Assembly: GCA_963920525.1 (NCBI GenBank)
Contig: OY986438.1
Location: forward strand, 53,889,753 to 53,953,752
Source: Dichetophora obliterata
Taxonomy: Eukaryota; Arthropoda; Insecta; Diptera; Sciomyzidae
DNA length: 64,000 nucleotides
Direction of reading: 5' to 3'
A program made the position numbers and the translations under genes. Positions within the stretch are counted from its first letter, which is position 1; every line of letters begins with the position of its first letter. The notes beneath the pieces were generated by a model, which ran no database searches, had not been told where the DNA came from, and saw nothing but the letters and a program-made list of their open reading frames with translations. This document shows positions 33,430 to 45,221 of the stretch, one piece after another.

Positions 33430-34330
33430 ATGTATAAGGTCTGTTCCCGTACTTTTGTAGCAGAAATTAGCAAGTTGTAAAATTTGAGAGAGTAAGCGCA
33501 AAAATGCTCTCTTTGCGTGAAAAATTGCTAAAAGTACTGGCGACAGGTTTTTCGAAAAAATTTCCAACTTTTGAAGAAAAATCAAAAACATATGCACGGT
33601 AAAAAATCTTGGACACATTTTTAATCCAATCGTTGGAATCATGCATTTTTTAATGCTTGTTCTATTAGAATTTAAACTCTTCATAATATTGGAAATTTTT
33701 TAATAAAACCTGGAATAATATTTAGTACATTTTCGATTAGTTTTTGAAAACAGCGTTCGGCTTGGTTCGGTTCTTATGCATGAGCCCTGTTCTTATCCCT
33801 GTTGTTTTAATGGCTGGTACTCTAATTTGACATCAGCCGTCAAAACATGGCAGCTTGCGAATTACTGCAAATTTCTACTTCGCCACGGAAACACGGAAAG
33901 AGACCTATAAATGCAGTGCCTGCACACAACAAAACAAGAGAAGAAATGTTTTTTATTTCATTTGACATGCATTGTCTTAAGGAGATTGATAAAATAAAGC
34001 GACAACTGTGGCTGCTAGTATATTTTTTATTAGTGAACTAACAACTTCAAGCAGACTAAATAAAATTGCAATTAATTTTATTGATTTAAACGTTTTTCCT
34101 TTGTTAGTCATTGTTTGATTTTCCTATAAACACAAATTTTAAATATGTTATCATTCATTCGCACACAAAATGATAAGAACGACAATTATATGGGCATATA
34201 ATTATCATAACAAAAGATAAAAAACAATAGCTTGTATGTGTATTTCTAGATTAATATACTATTCTGATTAATAGACATTTATTATTATAAAGACATTTAC
34301 TATACCTTTCATATCCATGATACTCAGTAC
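33430..34330. other. No recognisable gene
   Basis: AT-rich. A 64-codon frame at 33847-34041 (MAACELLQISTSPRKHGKRP and on) is open but unrecognised. Confidence 0.4.
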
Positions 34331-34336
34331 AAACTA

Positions 34337-35329
34337 CACTGAGAAAACAAAAACTCAAAAACTCACATTTTAAAAACGTTTAGTAAAATTAATATTTTTA
34401 AAAATATTTTACTCCATACAAAAATGAAAACGCACATTTTTAAATAGAAAAGTAAAACGAAACGTTTTTAAAACAACCACGAATATTTTACTATGATAAA
34501 GTAGGTTAAAATTAATATTTTTAAAAACATTTTACGCTATACAAAAATGAAAATGCACATTTTTATGTAAAAAAGTGAAACAAAACGTTTTTAAAACAAC
34601 TACGAACGTTTTATCATGACATAGTAAAATTTACATACTTTGTTTCAAAACACTTGTTAATAACGAATCGATTTCATCACTCAGCAGTTTGCCTGCAAGA
34701 AAGTTATGAAAGAGTTTGAGTTGGAGCATTTGCTGCCACAACTAAAAAGTAAGTAATTTAAATATAATTAATAATATCTGACAAAATTCTATTTTTTATA
34801 GACGCTGGTATACAGTATCATTATCTAAAAATTTAGCTGATGATAAAAAAACTAATATAAAACTGTAGTTTTGAAAACCAATAAAGATTTTTTTAATTAA
34901 TAGAGGAAATGCGGATTTCTGTAAATTTTTTGATTTAGTGGGAAATAATGAACATTTTCGTTTTAAAATATAAATAATTGTTTTACCATTGCATTTTAAA
35001 ATGTTTATTGTTACAAATGGAACGAACATTTTAGAATCTAATTTTAAAATTTTCGTTTTTAAAATGAAAATAAATATTTGACATTTGAAAATATTTATTA
35101 TTAAAAATCAAACGAACATTTTAGAATCTCATTTTAAAATTTTCGTTTCGAACATTTTAGAATCTCATTTTAAAATGCAAGTTTTTAAAATGAAAATTAA
35201 CGTTTTACTAATTGATTTTAAAATGTTCGTTTTTAAAATTTAAATAAACGTTAGAAGTGCAAAATCTGGGTTAAACGTTTTCAAAAGTAGCTCGTTTCTG
35301 CTACTTTTGAAAATGTTGTTTTCTCTGTG
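34337..35329. mobile_element. 993-bp foldback element with CACTGAGAAAA ends, copy 1
   Basis: Left end CACTGAGAAAACAAAAACTC; right end reverse-complemented CACAGAGAAAACAACATTTT. TA lies outside both ends (34335-34336, 35330-35331). Left arm has two tandem units of about 145 bp (AAAATTAATATTTTTAAAAA ... CGTTTTTAAAACAAC); right arm repeats AACATTTTAGAATCTCATTT TAAAA and TTTTTAAAATGAAAAT. A perfect 14-bp hairpin lies just inside the right end (35278-35291 with 35300-35313). The centre holds a small intron-containing ORF. The 54909-61521 unit shares the end motif. Confidence 0.7.
34706..34833 (+). CDS. Small intron-containing ORF inside the foldback element
   Basis: ATG at 34706 opens MKEFELEHLLPQLK, then GTAAGT (donor at 34749), a 53-bp AT-rich intron, and TTTTTATAG (acceptor ends 34801). 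Splicing gives a further NAGIQYHYLKI before a stop. Both splice signals match the fly consensus well, and the intron has normal fly size. The peptide is leucine-rich and helical-looking but too short to identify. It may be a captured piece of a host gene or the remnant of the element's own gene; a chance arrangement is possible. Confidence 0.35.
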
Positions 35330-35533
35330 TACATGCATACTGTATGCCTACAAAATCGGCTTTGCCAAAATTTATAGGAATTTTAGCCACGTACGTTATT
35401 TAGTACGTTATTTTGTACGTTATTTAGTACCAATACAGCATGCTACTGTGCATAAAAAACATGCATACTGTTAGCATAAAATAGCAGTAAACAAGCATTT
35501 CAGCGATTTTAAATAAATTCTGTTTTTTTTTAT

Positions 35534-35551
35534 GACAAGGCATGCCTTGTC
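35534..35551. repeat. Perfect 18-bp palindrome
   Basis: GACAAGGCATGCCTTGTC. Nearby (35393-35432) are three TACGTTATTT(A/T)G units, and GCATGC/ATGCATAC motifs recur from 35330 to 35600. Confidence 0.6.
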
Positions 35552-35601
35552 GATACTTTTGATTGCATACAGCACGCATGTTTCGTGTATGCATGCCAAG
35601 C

Positions 35602-35858
35602 GCGTCGGAAGCGAACTACATCTGGGGGGGCAGTACAAATGGGGGGGCAGTACAAATGGTGGTGCAAAAAAAGTTCACCAAAATTTCTTCACATGAAACA
35701 TGAAGAAGAGAGAAAGAAGAGGAAAATATATAATACAAAAATATTATCGTTGTAAAAAAACTGATATTTTGAATAACTTTTCCTTTTAAATTGTTTATCT
35801 AGCTAAAAAAGTGGGGGGGCAACTGCCCACCTTTCCCCCCCGCTTCCGACGCCAATGA
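35602..35858. mobile_element. Short element with GCGTCGGAAGCG ends and G runs
   Basis: Left GCGTCGGAAGCG followed by GGGGGGGCAG twice (with CAGTACAAATG between); right end reverse-complemented is GGCGTCGGAAGCGGGGGGGA then GGTGGGCAGTTGCCCCCCC. The long G and C runs are unusual in this AT-rich setting. Possibly a hAT-like MITE; no clean target duplication seen. Confidence 0.5.
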
Positions 35859-35899
35859 TGCATGCTACTCTGGACATACTGGGAAGTTAGTACGGAAAC

Positions 35900-36600
35900 A
35901 GACCTACTGACAACAATCGACCGTAAGGATTTAAAGATACATATAAGCAAAAATATGTGCTGTCGTTACGTTACAAAAAGTGGAAGTGATTTTTTACTTG
36001 GATTACAAAATTTGCAAAACTTTTTGAATTAGCCAAGACTTTTTGTATACTGCTTCTAGAAGGATCTGAAATAATATTAGATTATTTTCCAAGTGACCAA
36101 ATTTAAAAATCTTCTCTGGATTTTTTTATTGGGCTTTTTTATCTGGCGTTACGTTACTTAAATTTCCATTGTAGTTGAATGGCGTATTTAAATAGTTAAG
36201 TAATTATGTAATTAAATAATTAAATTTAAATTAAATTTAATAATTAAATTAAATTAAAAAACAAATTTAATATATATTTTCCTCTCCTTGCCTCAACCAT
36301 TTTTTATTATCTTTAGCCAAAGCCTTTCATTTTTACTAAAACAAAATACTTACAAAACATTTAATAAACACTTACGAAAAAGAAAAACTACATTTGTGAA
36401 ACAGACGATTTGATCATCATGGTAAATGAATTTATGTATGAATTGCTTAAATTAATAAAATTAAAATGTTTCTCTTCGATAATATTATAAAATAATAAGT
36501 TTTTAATATTTTGGTCATGGTAGACTTTTCTGTGGAAATGCCCATATACAATATATCCAAAAAATTGCTTTTTGTGAAGTGCGTGTGAAAACATTTTTTA
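35900..36600 (-). repeat. Dispersed repeat family H, copy 1 (uninterrupted)
   Basis: On the minus strand it reads CATAAATTCATTTACCATGA TGATCAAATCG, AAAATGGTTGAGGCAAGGA, TTTGGTCACTTGGAAAATAA, AAAGTCTTGGCTAATTCA, AAATTTTGTAATCCAAGTAA, GTAACGTAACGACAGCACAT, AAATCCTTACGGTCGATTGT. All these blocks recur in the same order at 46515-48720, where they are split by two insertions. This copy therefore serves as the empty-site reference. Family unknown; GTAACGTAACGCCAG recurs within it. No intact frame. Confidence 0.75.
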
Positions 36601-36693
36601 GATCCAACTTCATCAAAATGTGCGAGGCTTATCCAATAATCAATGCGCTCTGTATACAGCGTCAGGTTTTAATGTTTAGTCAAACCTTTATTA

Positions 36694-37241
36694 AGGGAGG
36701 TTTTAGGCAAACCATTTTTTTTTAAATTTAATTTTTTTTTTTTTAATTGATTAGTGTTGTACAACTATTCAAGAATTTGTAAATTTTGTATCATTCCCAT
36801 TTATAACACAGATTCTACAGCGCTTAAAATCCGATGTTCCAGAGTACCTTTAACTAACCAGAGTAACTTTTAACACGTTTTTCTCGAAACATACTTTTTA
36901 AAACGTGCTACACTACTGCAAACAACTAATCTACCGATTTCTATTTTTTTTTAATCTAAATTCAACACATATTTTACCAAAATAAGCGTCTTTGGAAAAT
37001 TTGTATTGTTTTTGTTTTGTTGTTTTAGACGATCTGGAGCCGAACTATGATGTAGCCCGATTTTTAACATTTTTTAAGCACTCCAACTTCAGCGCCATCT
37101 TTATATATAAAAATATATGTTACTGATGATGTAAAAGTAGCATGCAAATTAAATTTTTTGTATATGTACTATATAATAATAATTAAAAAACATCTTTGTA
37201 AATATGCCTTAATTTTAACCGCTTTTGCCTAAAACCTGCCT
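36694..37241. mobile_element. 548-bp TA-flanked element with AGGGAGGTTTTAGGCAAA ends
   Basis: Left end AGGGAGGTTTTAGGCAAACC; right end reverse-complemented AGGCAGGTTTTAGGCAAAAG. TA outside both ends (36692-36693, 37242-37243). Terminal repeat about 18 bp. No coding region. Confidence 0.7.
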
Positions 37242-38258
37242 TAATTCTCATGTCCGATGTCCAAGACATTGGGTACGTGTGCCATCGTTATATGGGTAGG
37301 AATATATTATTTACATAATTTTTTTAATTGTTTTACGCTTTTTATCGATGAAAGCTTAACTGTTCTATCAAAATATTTATCAATAAATAATTGTTAGCGT
37401 AGAACTTATGAAATGAATACTAATTAATTCGCTCCAAACAGAAGAATCGAAACATAGAGGTTAAGGCAACAAAACCTCTGCTACCCATAGTTGAAACCAT
37501 GCCATTAACCTACATAAGTAGTTTGTTGACTTAGTTTGAAGTTTGACAAAAGTCAAAATATAGTAACTTCCGCTTAAAGTCACAAGGAGACTAGTTTTCC
37601 AGCAAATCTCATACGTAGAATCTTGATTTTGGTTTTTTTTTTTATTGCTGCACAAAACACGATATTTCAAGACATTAAGACATTAAATGCTGCTTCACCT
37701 AAGCAAACAAGTCTATGACGATGGTTTTTTGTTTTTCTTTTGAACCAACATTTAAGTGAGCACCCATTAAATTTCCGTTGCTCTACAAATGATGTTGCAG
37801 ATACCAGCAGGTAAATTCATAAACAACTTTTCAGGTAACAAAATTTGGCTTATATAGTATATGAATGGCATAAAAATAAAACAAGATAGAAATTTGTTTA
37901 ATAGCACTAGTTTGCAGCCAAACTGAGATTTTGAACAAACTGTCTCTGATTTAAATGGCACTAGTTTTGTTTTTCTTATGTCAAATTGGTCTGAGAATTA
38001 GAATCGAATCCAATTAAATTAAATAATTTCAAAGGCATGTTGTTTAAATAAACATAAATAATACTCATGGTGAGCCTTTACACCATCAAGCTGTTCCCTG
38101 GGAGCTTCGCTCGCTCGCTCCAATTATTTAAAAAACTTTTTATCTACAAATTTGCCTTCAAAGTTGAAATTAAATAACCAGAGCCCAATTATTTTAAAAT
38201 GAAATATGTCTTTCGTTTAAACTAAAAAATTGCTCTAGTTATACCAACGCGTTTAAAA

Positions 38259-39120
38259 AACGTAAAAGGGGTATATTAACTTTGTCACTCCGTTTGTAAC
38301 GCCAATGAGGAGGCGTGGCTGGTATAGAAAAGTATATATATTCTTGATCAACATCACCTCCTGAGTCGATTTAGCCATATCCGTCTGTCCGTCTGTGGTC
38401 ACGATAACTGCCGTAATTTTTTAGCTATCGTAACGAAATTCAATATATAATCTTTTTATTCAAAAATAGAGTTCAAGTTCGAAAATGAGCTAAATCGGAT
38501 TAAAACCACGCCTACCTCCCATACAAAGTTACTTAACCAAAACGGTAAAATCTCTTTAAAATCCACAAAAATTAATATGTATAATCACTTCAAATTTTGC
38601 ACAGCGCCTTTAATATTTATTATAAGCTTTGAGTATAAAATTTGTTAAAATGGGATGAAAACCACGCCTACCTCCCATACAAAGTGACTTACCCTAAACG
38701 GTAAAATCTCTTTAAATTCCACAAAAACTCATTTAATGACTTCAAATTTTGCACAGTGTCTTTAATATTTATTATAAACTTTGAGTATGAAATTTGTAAT
38801 AATGGAATGAAAACCACGACTACCTCCTTTACAAAGTGACTAACCCAAAACGATAAAATCTCTTTCAATTCCACAAAAACTAATCTAATGACTAAAAATT
38901 TTGCACATAAGCTTTAACCTTTAATATGCCTTTTTAGTATAAAATTTGTAAAAGTCGAATAAAAATCACGTCTACCTCCCATACTAAGTGAGTTCACCAA
39001 AATGGTAAAATCTCTTTCAATTCCACAAAAATTATTCTAATGACTTCAAATTTTGCACAAATCCTGTAAGAATTAATTGAAACTTTATGTATGAAATTTG
39101 GAAAAATGGTCGTCCGTAGG
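38259..39120 (+). repeat. Dispersed fly repeat with four tandem 152-156-bp units
   Basis: Starts GGGGTATATTAACTTTGTCA CTCCG, then TATATTCTTGATCAACATCA CCTCCTGAGTCGATTTAGCC, then GTCCGTCTGTC. This wording is found across fly genomes next to many kinds of elements. It is followed by four units marked by AAAACCACGCCTACCTCCCA at about 38502, 38658, 38810 and 38962 (spacing 156, 152, 152), each with GGTAAAATCTCTTT and CTTCAAATTTTGCACA. Related pieces lie at 51530-51740 (plus) and 60300-60430 (minus), and probably 46320-46510. Confidence 0.75.
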
Positions 39121-39129
39121 GGTATTTTA

Positions 39130-42065
39130 ACTTCGGCCCAGTCGAAGATAATTCCTTACTAGTTTTTTTTGTTGGTGCTTTAAAAAAGTGGCGATATTTT
39201 TGCATTAAAAAAGGTAGTAGCATTGGTATCGCACACAATACATGTTGCTATGTTTTTTTTGTGGACGTTGTTGACTTTTTTTATCTTGCATTAAAAGAGC
39301 TTGAAAAGTGAGCTTTTGTTCCGCAGCGAAAAATAAATAATTCAACACAAAAAATGTTTCTCTCTTGTTAGCTTTGCGCACAACCATAGAGCTTAAAAAG
39401 GGAGCTCTTTTTTTCTCGCTGAGTATAAGAATAAAGAAATTGTCTGGTAATGTTCTTTTTATGCTGATTAATTATTTAAATAATGATCAGCAAATTTAAA
39501 GAACTTGTTTCCAAAATGGGTACAATAGCTATCTAATAGAAAAATAATTATTGAAATAGAGCCTGCCGTTCTCAAGCTTTTCAGTCCCGAACATACGTGA
39601 GTACCGTTTTAAATAATAAATAGAATCTAGATATTATTATTGCTGACGGACAATACTGTCCACGAACTACTAAAAAAACATAAAAAGGTTTAACTTTTAT
39701 TATCAATTAAAAAATTTTCTAAATGGCCTTGTTATTTATTATGTTGATTTTTATATGATTTAAAAATAAATTCTAAATGCTTGATAGTTTTAATCATACT
39801 TGATTTGAAATACAGATTCTAGTTGTTTGATAGCTTAAAATCGTTTATTGAGCTTTAGGTCAAAGTTAGAACAATTTATTGTTCTAACGAATCTTTTCAA
39901 AGAAACAACAACAAAGTTTTTTCAATATGAAAAGGAAAAAATCACTAGCTGATTTTATTGCAATGACTGACTGATAGACTGACTGACTGCACTCGGAGTG
40001 ATTCAGTGACAATCAATAAATCACAGTGACAGTTATCAAAGATAGCAAAAATTGATTTAACCAAGAAGTGTTTTTCACATGGACAACAATACGTTGCATG
40101 TTATCGAGTACGGTCAGCAAGTAGTCTAATAATCCTTGCACCGGAAGAAAAAACCTCTAATGTAGTGCACAAAGAGGCTCTAAGCTGAAGAGCATCAAAT
40201 ATTATTGCGTACGTTGCCTTCTTCAAAAACTTCTCAACGTTTAAAACACTTTTATCTAATCGCCAACAGTCAAACTTACCCAAACGTTATCAACATGACC
40301 GCCACATGCGTTTCCATTGGATATACTGGAAATGATCTCTGGGTAAGAAGACTTCATTGCTTCAAAAAGTAAACATTGCATATAAGCATATCAGCTAGCT
40401 ATAAATAGCTATATAAAGTTTGATCTCAAGACTATAAGCAACTGCCTTCAACAGAGTTGAGTTAGAAGACACAATTCTTAAAAATATATTTCAATAGCGA
40501 TTACAACACTGTAAATGACCCGCATATCAATAGTCTGCACCAAGAAAGACCCTTAGCATCAGTTAACAATCATGGAATTTGGCAGGGATAGCATATTCAA
40601 GCAACGACGAGCTTAAAAGTGTTAGCTCAAGACATTCTCCTCAGCAACTTTGAGATCATCAAATATGACCACAGCTTCAACACCAGTCTATAATTCTACA
40701 AAGTTTCGAGAGAAACCTTCGTTAGCGAAATACAGGTGCATTATGATAGCCTTATGACAGTTTCATTGCTAACGATTACTAAATAACTCTCTGCATAAGA
40801 TGACATTTGGTAACAACACCACAAGCGATTTGTTCATTTTTATTAAAGTTAGTGCCACAGTTTCATACTTATATTTTGATAGTATTTATTCAACAATAAT
40901 GTTAAAAAATGTTGATATAAAGTTTTTTGTCTCTCCAGACCTGTGCGAAGCCGGATTAATCAGCTAGTTTACTATAAAAAATCTTAAAAAAAGTATCAAG
41001 TAGTGAATAACCTTTATAAAAAGAAAAGGTGTAAAAAATCAATTATAACGCATATTATTTTTATTTGCGATACCCATGTCAATTTTTATTTATTAATAGG
41101 ATTTCGCATATACAAACCATTATACATATAAATACTTACATACTTTATGGGCTAACATGTTTATACATATTTGCCCATCTGGGTCAGCGATCGTTGAGCT
41201 CTCAAAGTGTTCAAATGCGGGTAAGAAAGGTTAATGCTTTAAGATAAAAAAAAAATACGCATAAAAAATTATTTCGAATACAAATGTAAACAATTGAATG
41301 CTTGAATGTGACTCAGTGAAACAGTCATAAAAGACCGCAATGCAAATGGCCTTTTAAAGGAGAATATATCAATTGATTAGGCAGTTATTGTGACAAGCAC
41401 AAAATCGCGCGATGAAGTAAAGATCATTATGAAGTTCTTATAGTTGGGTGGTTCTGAAGAAGGTGGAAACTTCTCGCCGAGGTATCTTTTGTAATCGTTA
41501 CACCAAAAAAATTTTGCAGATATGCAGCAATAAACACCCTTCAAAGTATCACATTTCTCCATTGAATGACTAACTTTATATAACCGAAAAATACTTATAT
41601 AAAAGATAAATCATTTTGTTGTACATAGTACAATGTCAAAGGAATTGCAATATTTAAAAGGAAATATAAATAAAAACTCTGGAATATACAAAATAAATAT
41701 AAAAATTACGTGCCGCATTTTTTGAATTTATCGCATGACTGTTATGACTTTCAACGAGTTCCAATCTGAAGATATGACATCATACTTGTATCTCGATGAG
41801 TAACACTTTAGAGGGAAAAATCAGAAATAAATGTTGGCGATTTTATTCTGTAAATCTTTGATTGTAAGCGAAATTTGTCGAATATTGATAATCAAAGGTT
41901 CTTGCAAAAAAGTTAAACATATCACCAACGTTGCATAAATTTGTATGTAAATACTAACATATTTAAAAAAGCAACCAATAAAAAACAATGAGATAATTTT
42001 AAAAACACTATTATTTCTACTCTTTCTTGTTTTAATTTCATATGCAATATATTTTTACATTATAA
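39130..42065. other. No supported gene; GACT microsatellite
   Basis: Mostly non-coding. At 39963-39990 a short ACTGACTGATAGACTGACTG ACTGC microsatellite. Between 40080 and 40300 and between 41377 and 41562 (minus, MEKCDTLKGVYCCISAKFFW and on) the sequence is slightly GC-richer and holds short open frames, which I could not assign to any family. Confidence 0.4.
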
Positions 42066-42075
42066 TCTATATTAA

Positions 42076-42206
42076 CCCATTAATGACGAACGCCAAAAGT
42101 TCAACATGTGTTTGCATCTAATTATTCGAATTGGTTGTCTTTTTTTTTTGTTGGAAAAGGACGGGTGCTGCGTCTCTACATATATGTAACATTCACCATT
42201 AATGGG
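42076..42206. mobile_element. 131-bp piggyBac-type MITE, TTAA-flanked
   Basis: TTAA on both sides (42072-42075, 42207-42210). Ends CCCATTAATG in perfect inverted repeat, followed by (A/G)(C/T)GAA. TTAA target plus CCC-starting ends is diagnostic of piggyBac-superfamily elements. No transposase. Confidence 0.85.
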
Positions 42207-42349
42207 TTAAGAAAAAAAAACAGAGTTCGTTACCATCGGTCGGTCAGCCCCACTGTTGTCAAATTTCTAAGAATAATCATAATTTGCGATTTGCTAAGTA
42301 TTATTTCTAAAAAACAAAACAATACTCTTAAATGACAAACTATTTCAAT

Positions 42350-43090
42350 TGTAGGGTTGCCAGATTTTCATGAGGTGAAATCAATGCACTTCCGATTTTG
42401 AACCAAAAAAATATCATTTTAGTACTTCTCCAATAAAATCAGTACACATTTCTACACAAAAACTATGTAGTTACTTACCTATATATTTATAAATTGGCAA
42501 CTTATGTTGTGTGTTCGAAACAATCGGACACTGAGGAAAATATTTTCCGGGAGTTTGAACACCATTCGTCGATTGGCTTTGATAACGACCTTGATTTAAA
42601 TTTCAATATCCTAGCTTTCATATGCGTCAAGTTATTCGGTTTTGTAAAATTTCATTGTTAGGCGCCACATATTGCAAAATGTTTGCACTATGTGTGCAAC
42701 AAACAGCTTTTTATACAGAAAGCTCAGTCTATAGCTTTTACAGAGTTCGCTGAGCATAAACCTATATGTGGACGAATATGTGACAGAGTTGTTGTTATTG
42801 TTGTTGCCTTCTTAAAATCGTACTTGATCTAATGCTAAAACAATTTTTGAGCAAAACTGGAAGAATTTTCGCAAATGTATGTTTATATAAAAGATAGTTA
42901 GAAATTCGATTTTTACTTGCTTTTATTTTTACAAAAAAAACAACTTTTAAGCCATTTTTTGGCTAAAAAGTCAATATTTTAGACCTTTTTTGAAAAAAAA
43001 AATTAAAAAAGTATATGCACTGACTAACGGTGCAGTTAAAACTAATGTTAACAAGTGCTTTTGTTGAACTTTTGAACAAAAAACATTTAA
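42350..43090. other. Lone TAGGGTTGCCAGATTTTCA end, otherwise unassigned
   Basis: TAGGGTTGCCAGATTTTCAT at 42353 looks like a transposon terminus. A complementary TCTGGCAACCCTA ends near 52362, but the 10-kb distance makes a pair doubtful. No gene seen. Confidence 0.35.
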
Positions 43091-43879
43091 ATGAAACAGG
43101 CCTGTAGCCGGGTGCGGCAAGGGGGGCAATGCCCCCCTACTACAACCGTTTTTCTCCCCTCGCCAAATCAGACAATGAAAAACTTTAAATGAATTATTAA
43201 TATGCATTTTGTTGATATATTTGTTTATTGCTTTAAAATTAGTTTAGTTTAAAATAACAAAAAATATACACATTCATCGTATTCATGACTTGAATATGTA
43301 TATGGAATTTGTTTAACAAAATTCAAATTTCTACTGGGTCGCCAACATTTGCTACCAAAAAATAAGTTTGAATTTTAATAATTTTTTAACCCGCATCCAT
43401 AGGAACTTTCTAGAAATGAAAAGCACGTTGTGCACCAATTTGATGCATATACAAAAAGAATATATAATTCATTGAAATGTTTTTAGTTTTTAAAATTTTT
43501 ATGCATGATGAATGTTTATTAATTTTACAATAAGAAAAAACTGCAAATCTTAATTCTAGCAAAAATTTAAAAAAGTAAAAGATTTAAATCAAAACATGCA
43601 TGTTTATTCTTAATATATAAATCTGAATAAAAAATTTGCATCAGTTTGATGCAAACGACGGATGCGGGTTAATTCAATTTTTTTATTTGTTTTACTTAAA
43701 AAATGTCTTATAGCACATTCTTTACTGAAAAAAAGTCTGACCTCACAGAATGCAGAATTTTTTAGATTCTGACCTGAATTTACAGAATGTTGATTTCTTT
43801 TGAGCTGAGAAAAGAACGGAAAAATACAACATTTTTTTCATTTGATATTGGCTGCACTGTTGTTTTGAATTCCGATTTA

Positions 43880-45221
43880 TTTACGATTGAGGTTATGTAT
43901 ACTGGTGATCTTATCTTACTGGTGAGGTTATGTATACTGGTGATCTTATGGCGTTCTTAACCGAAGAATGGAATAAATGCGTTCACTTTTTCGGCGAGAG
44001 CAGGGTTGTTGCTCTTGATATTTCTAAAGCGTTCGACCGAGTGTGGCATAAAGCGCTCGTGTCAAAACTTGTTGCATATGGTTTTGGTGGTAACTTTGCT
44101 CGATGGATCACGTGTTTCCTCAAGGACAGAACGATTCGAGTCGTAGTTGACGGTATTTCGTCCGAGGAGCACGCCATTAACGCAGGAGTACCGCAGGGTT
44201 CAGTTCTATCGCCAACCTTGTTTCTGGTTTTTATCAACGACCTTCTGTCGTTGACGCATAACCCAATACATTCGTTTGCGGACGACAGCAGCATTTGTCA
44301 TTCGTATTCATTTAGTAAACGCCCAAGCTCTATGGAGATTGAGAGAAAAAGGCAACATATGAATGACACACTCCTAAATGATCTACAAAAAAATCTCCGA
44401 GTGAGGTCTTGCTAATAGAGTAGAGTTCAATGCAAGCAAGACCCTGTGCTGTATGTTAACCCACAAGCGGATAGATTGCCCCTTAGCACCCCTCAATATG
44501 AAGGGTGTGGATCTTGTGGAATCAGCCGCTCTTGATGTTCTGGGCATATCGATCAGATTTGATCTTCGTTGGAATGATCATATTTTCGATGTGTCGAAAG
44601 AAGCGGGCAAGTGCCTAGGTTTTCTAAAACGGTGCAGAAAATATTTCACTTCAGCTGATCTTCGCATGATCTACACCTTATATATAAGGCCGAAAATGGA
44701 GTACAATTCGCACATTTGGGCAGGGGCTTCAAGATCTTATTTGGAGCTTCTGGATCGAATTCAACGTCGTGCGATATATTTGATAGGGGATGAAAGTATT
44801 TCATCCTCGCTCAACTCTCTTGATCATCGACGCAATGTTGGTTGCCTAAGCCTACTGTATAGGTATTACCATGGGAAGTGTTCAAGGGAGATACATGGCC
44901 TGACGCCACCTGCTCGTGTGTTTCCCAGGTCCACTCGGGCAGCTGTCCAAGCCCACCCTTTTACCATTGCATCGATGCCCAATAGAACATCGCATTACCG
45001 TGATAATTCGTTCTTTAGTCGCACGGTTAAGTTGTGGAATAGTCTCCCTGCGAGCGTGTTTCCTAGCAGTTTTGAGCTGTGCAAGTTTAAAACAAATATT
45101 CACCGACTCTACTCCATCTATCCACCCTCCAACTAACTATCACCCATCTTCCGAATCAACACAATCCTTACGCATTTATAGGGGGCATCCCCTGAGCGTT
45201 GGTTCAGTCTAAAAAAAAAAA
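43880..45221 (+). mobile_element. 5'-truncated CR1-like LINE insertion with A-rich tail
   Basis: Begins inside the reverse transcriptase and ends with TTGGTTCAGTCTAAAAAAAA, a run of twelve A at about 45210-45221. At the 5' junction GAGGTTATGTATACTGGTGA TCTTAT is duplicated (43889-43914 and 43923-43948). Truncation at the 5' end and a tail at the 3' end are the usual result of target-primed reverse transcription. Confidence 0.75.
43930..45136 (+). pseudogene. CR1-like non-LTR reverse transcriptase, C-terminal part
   Basis: Two long frames. First: VVALDISKAFDRVWHKALVS (catalytic Asp), AGVPQGSVLSPTLFLVFIND, HSFADDSS (FADD in place of YADD, both Asp kept). Second, from about 44415: VEFNASKTLCCMLTHKRI, LDVLGISIRFDLRWNDHI, KCLGFLKRCRKYFTSADLR, IYTLYIRPKMEYNSHIWAGA, LLDRIQRRA, then SRTVKLWNSLPASVFPSSFE near the end. 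The join shows one extra A in the A run at about 44387-44393 and a TGG-to-TGA change (ISE-stop-GLANRVEF). Otherwise open over some 400 codons, so this copy is young compared with its neighbours. No endonuclease domain. Confidence 0.85.

Noticed and set aside
43983..44294. Minus-strand frame opposite the LINE reverse transcriptase
   Set aside because: Antisense shadow of a recognised reverse transcriptase.
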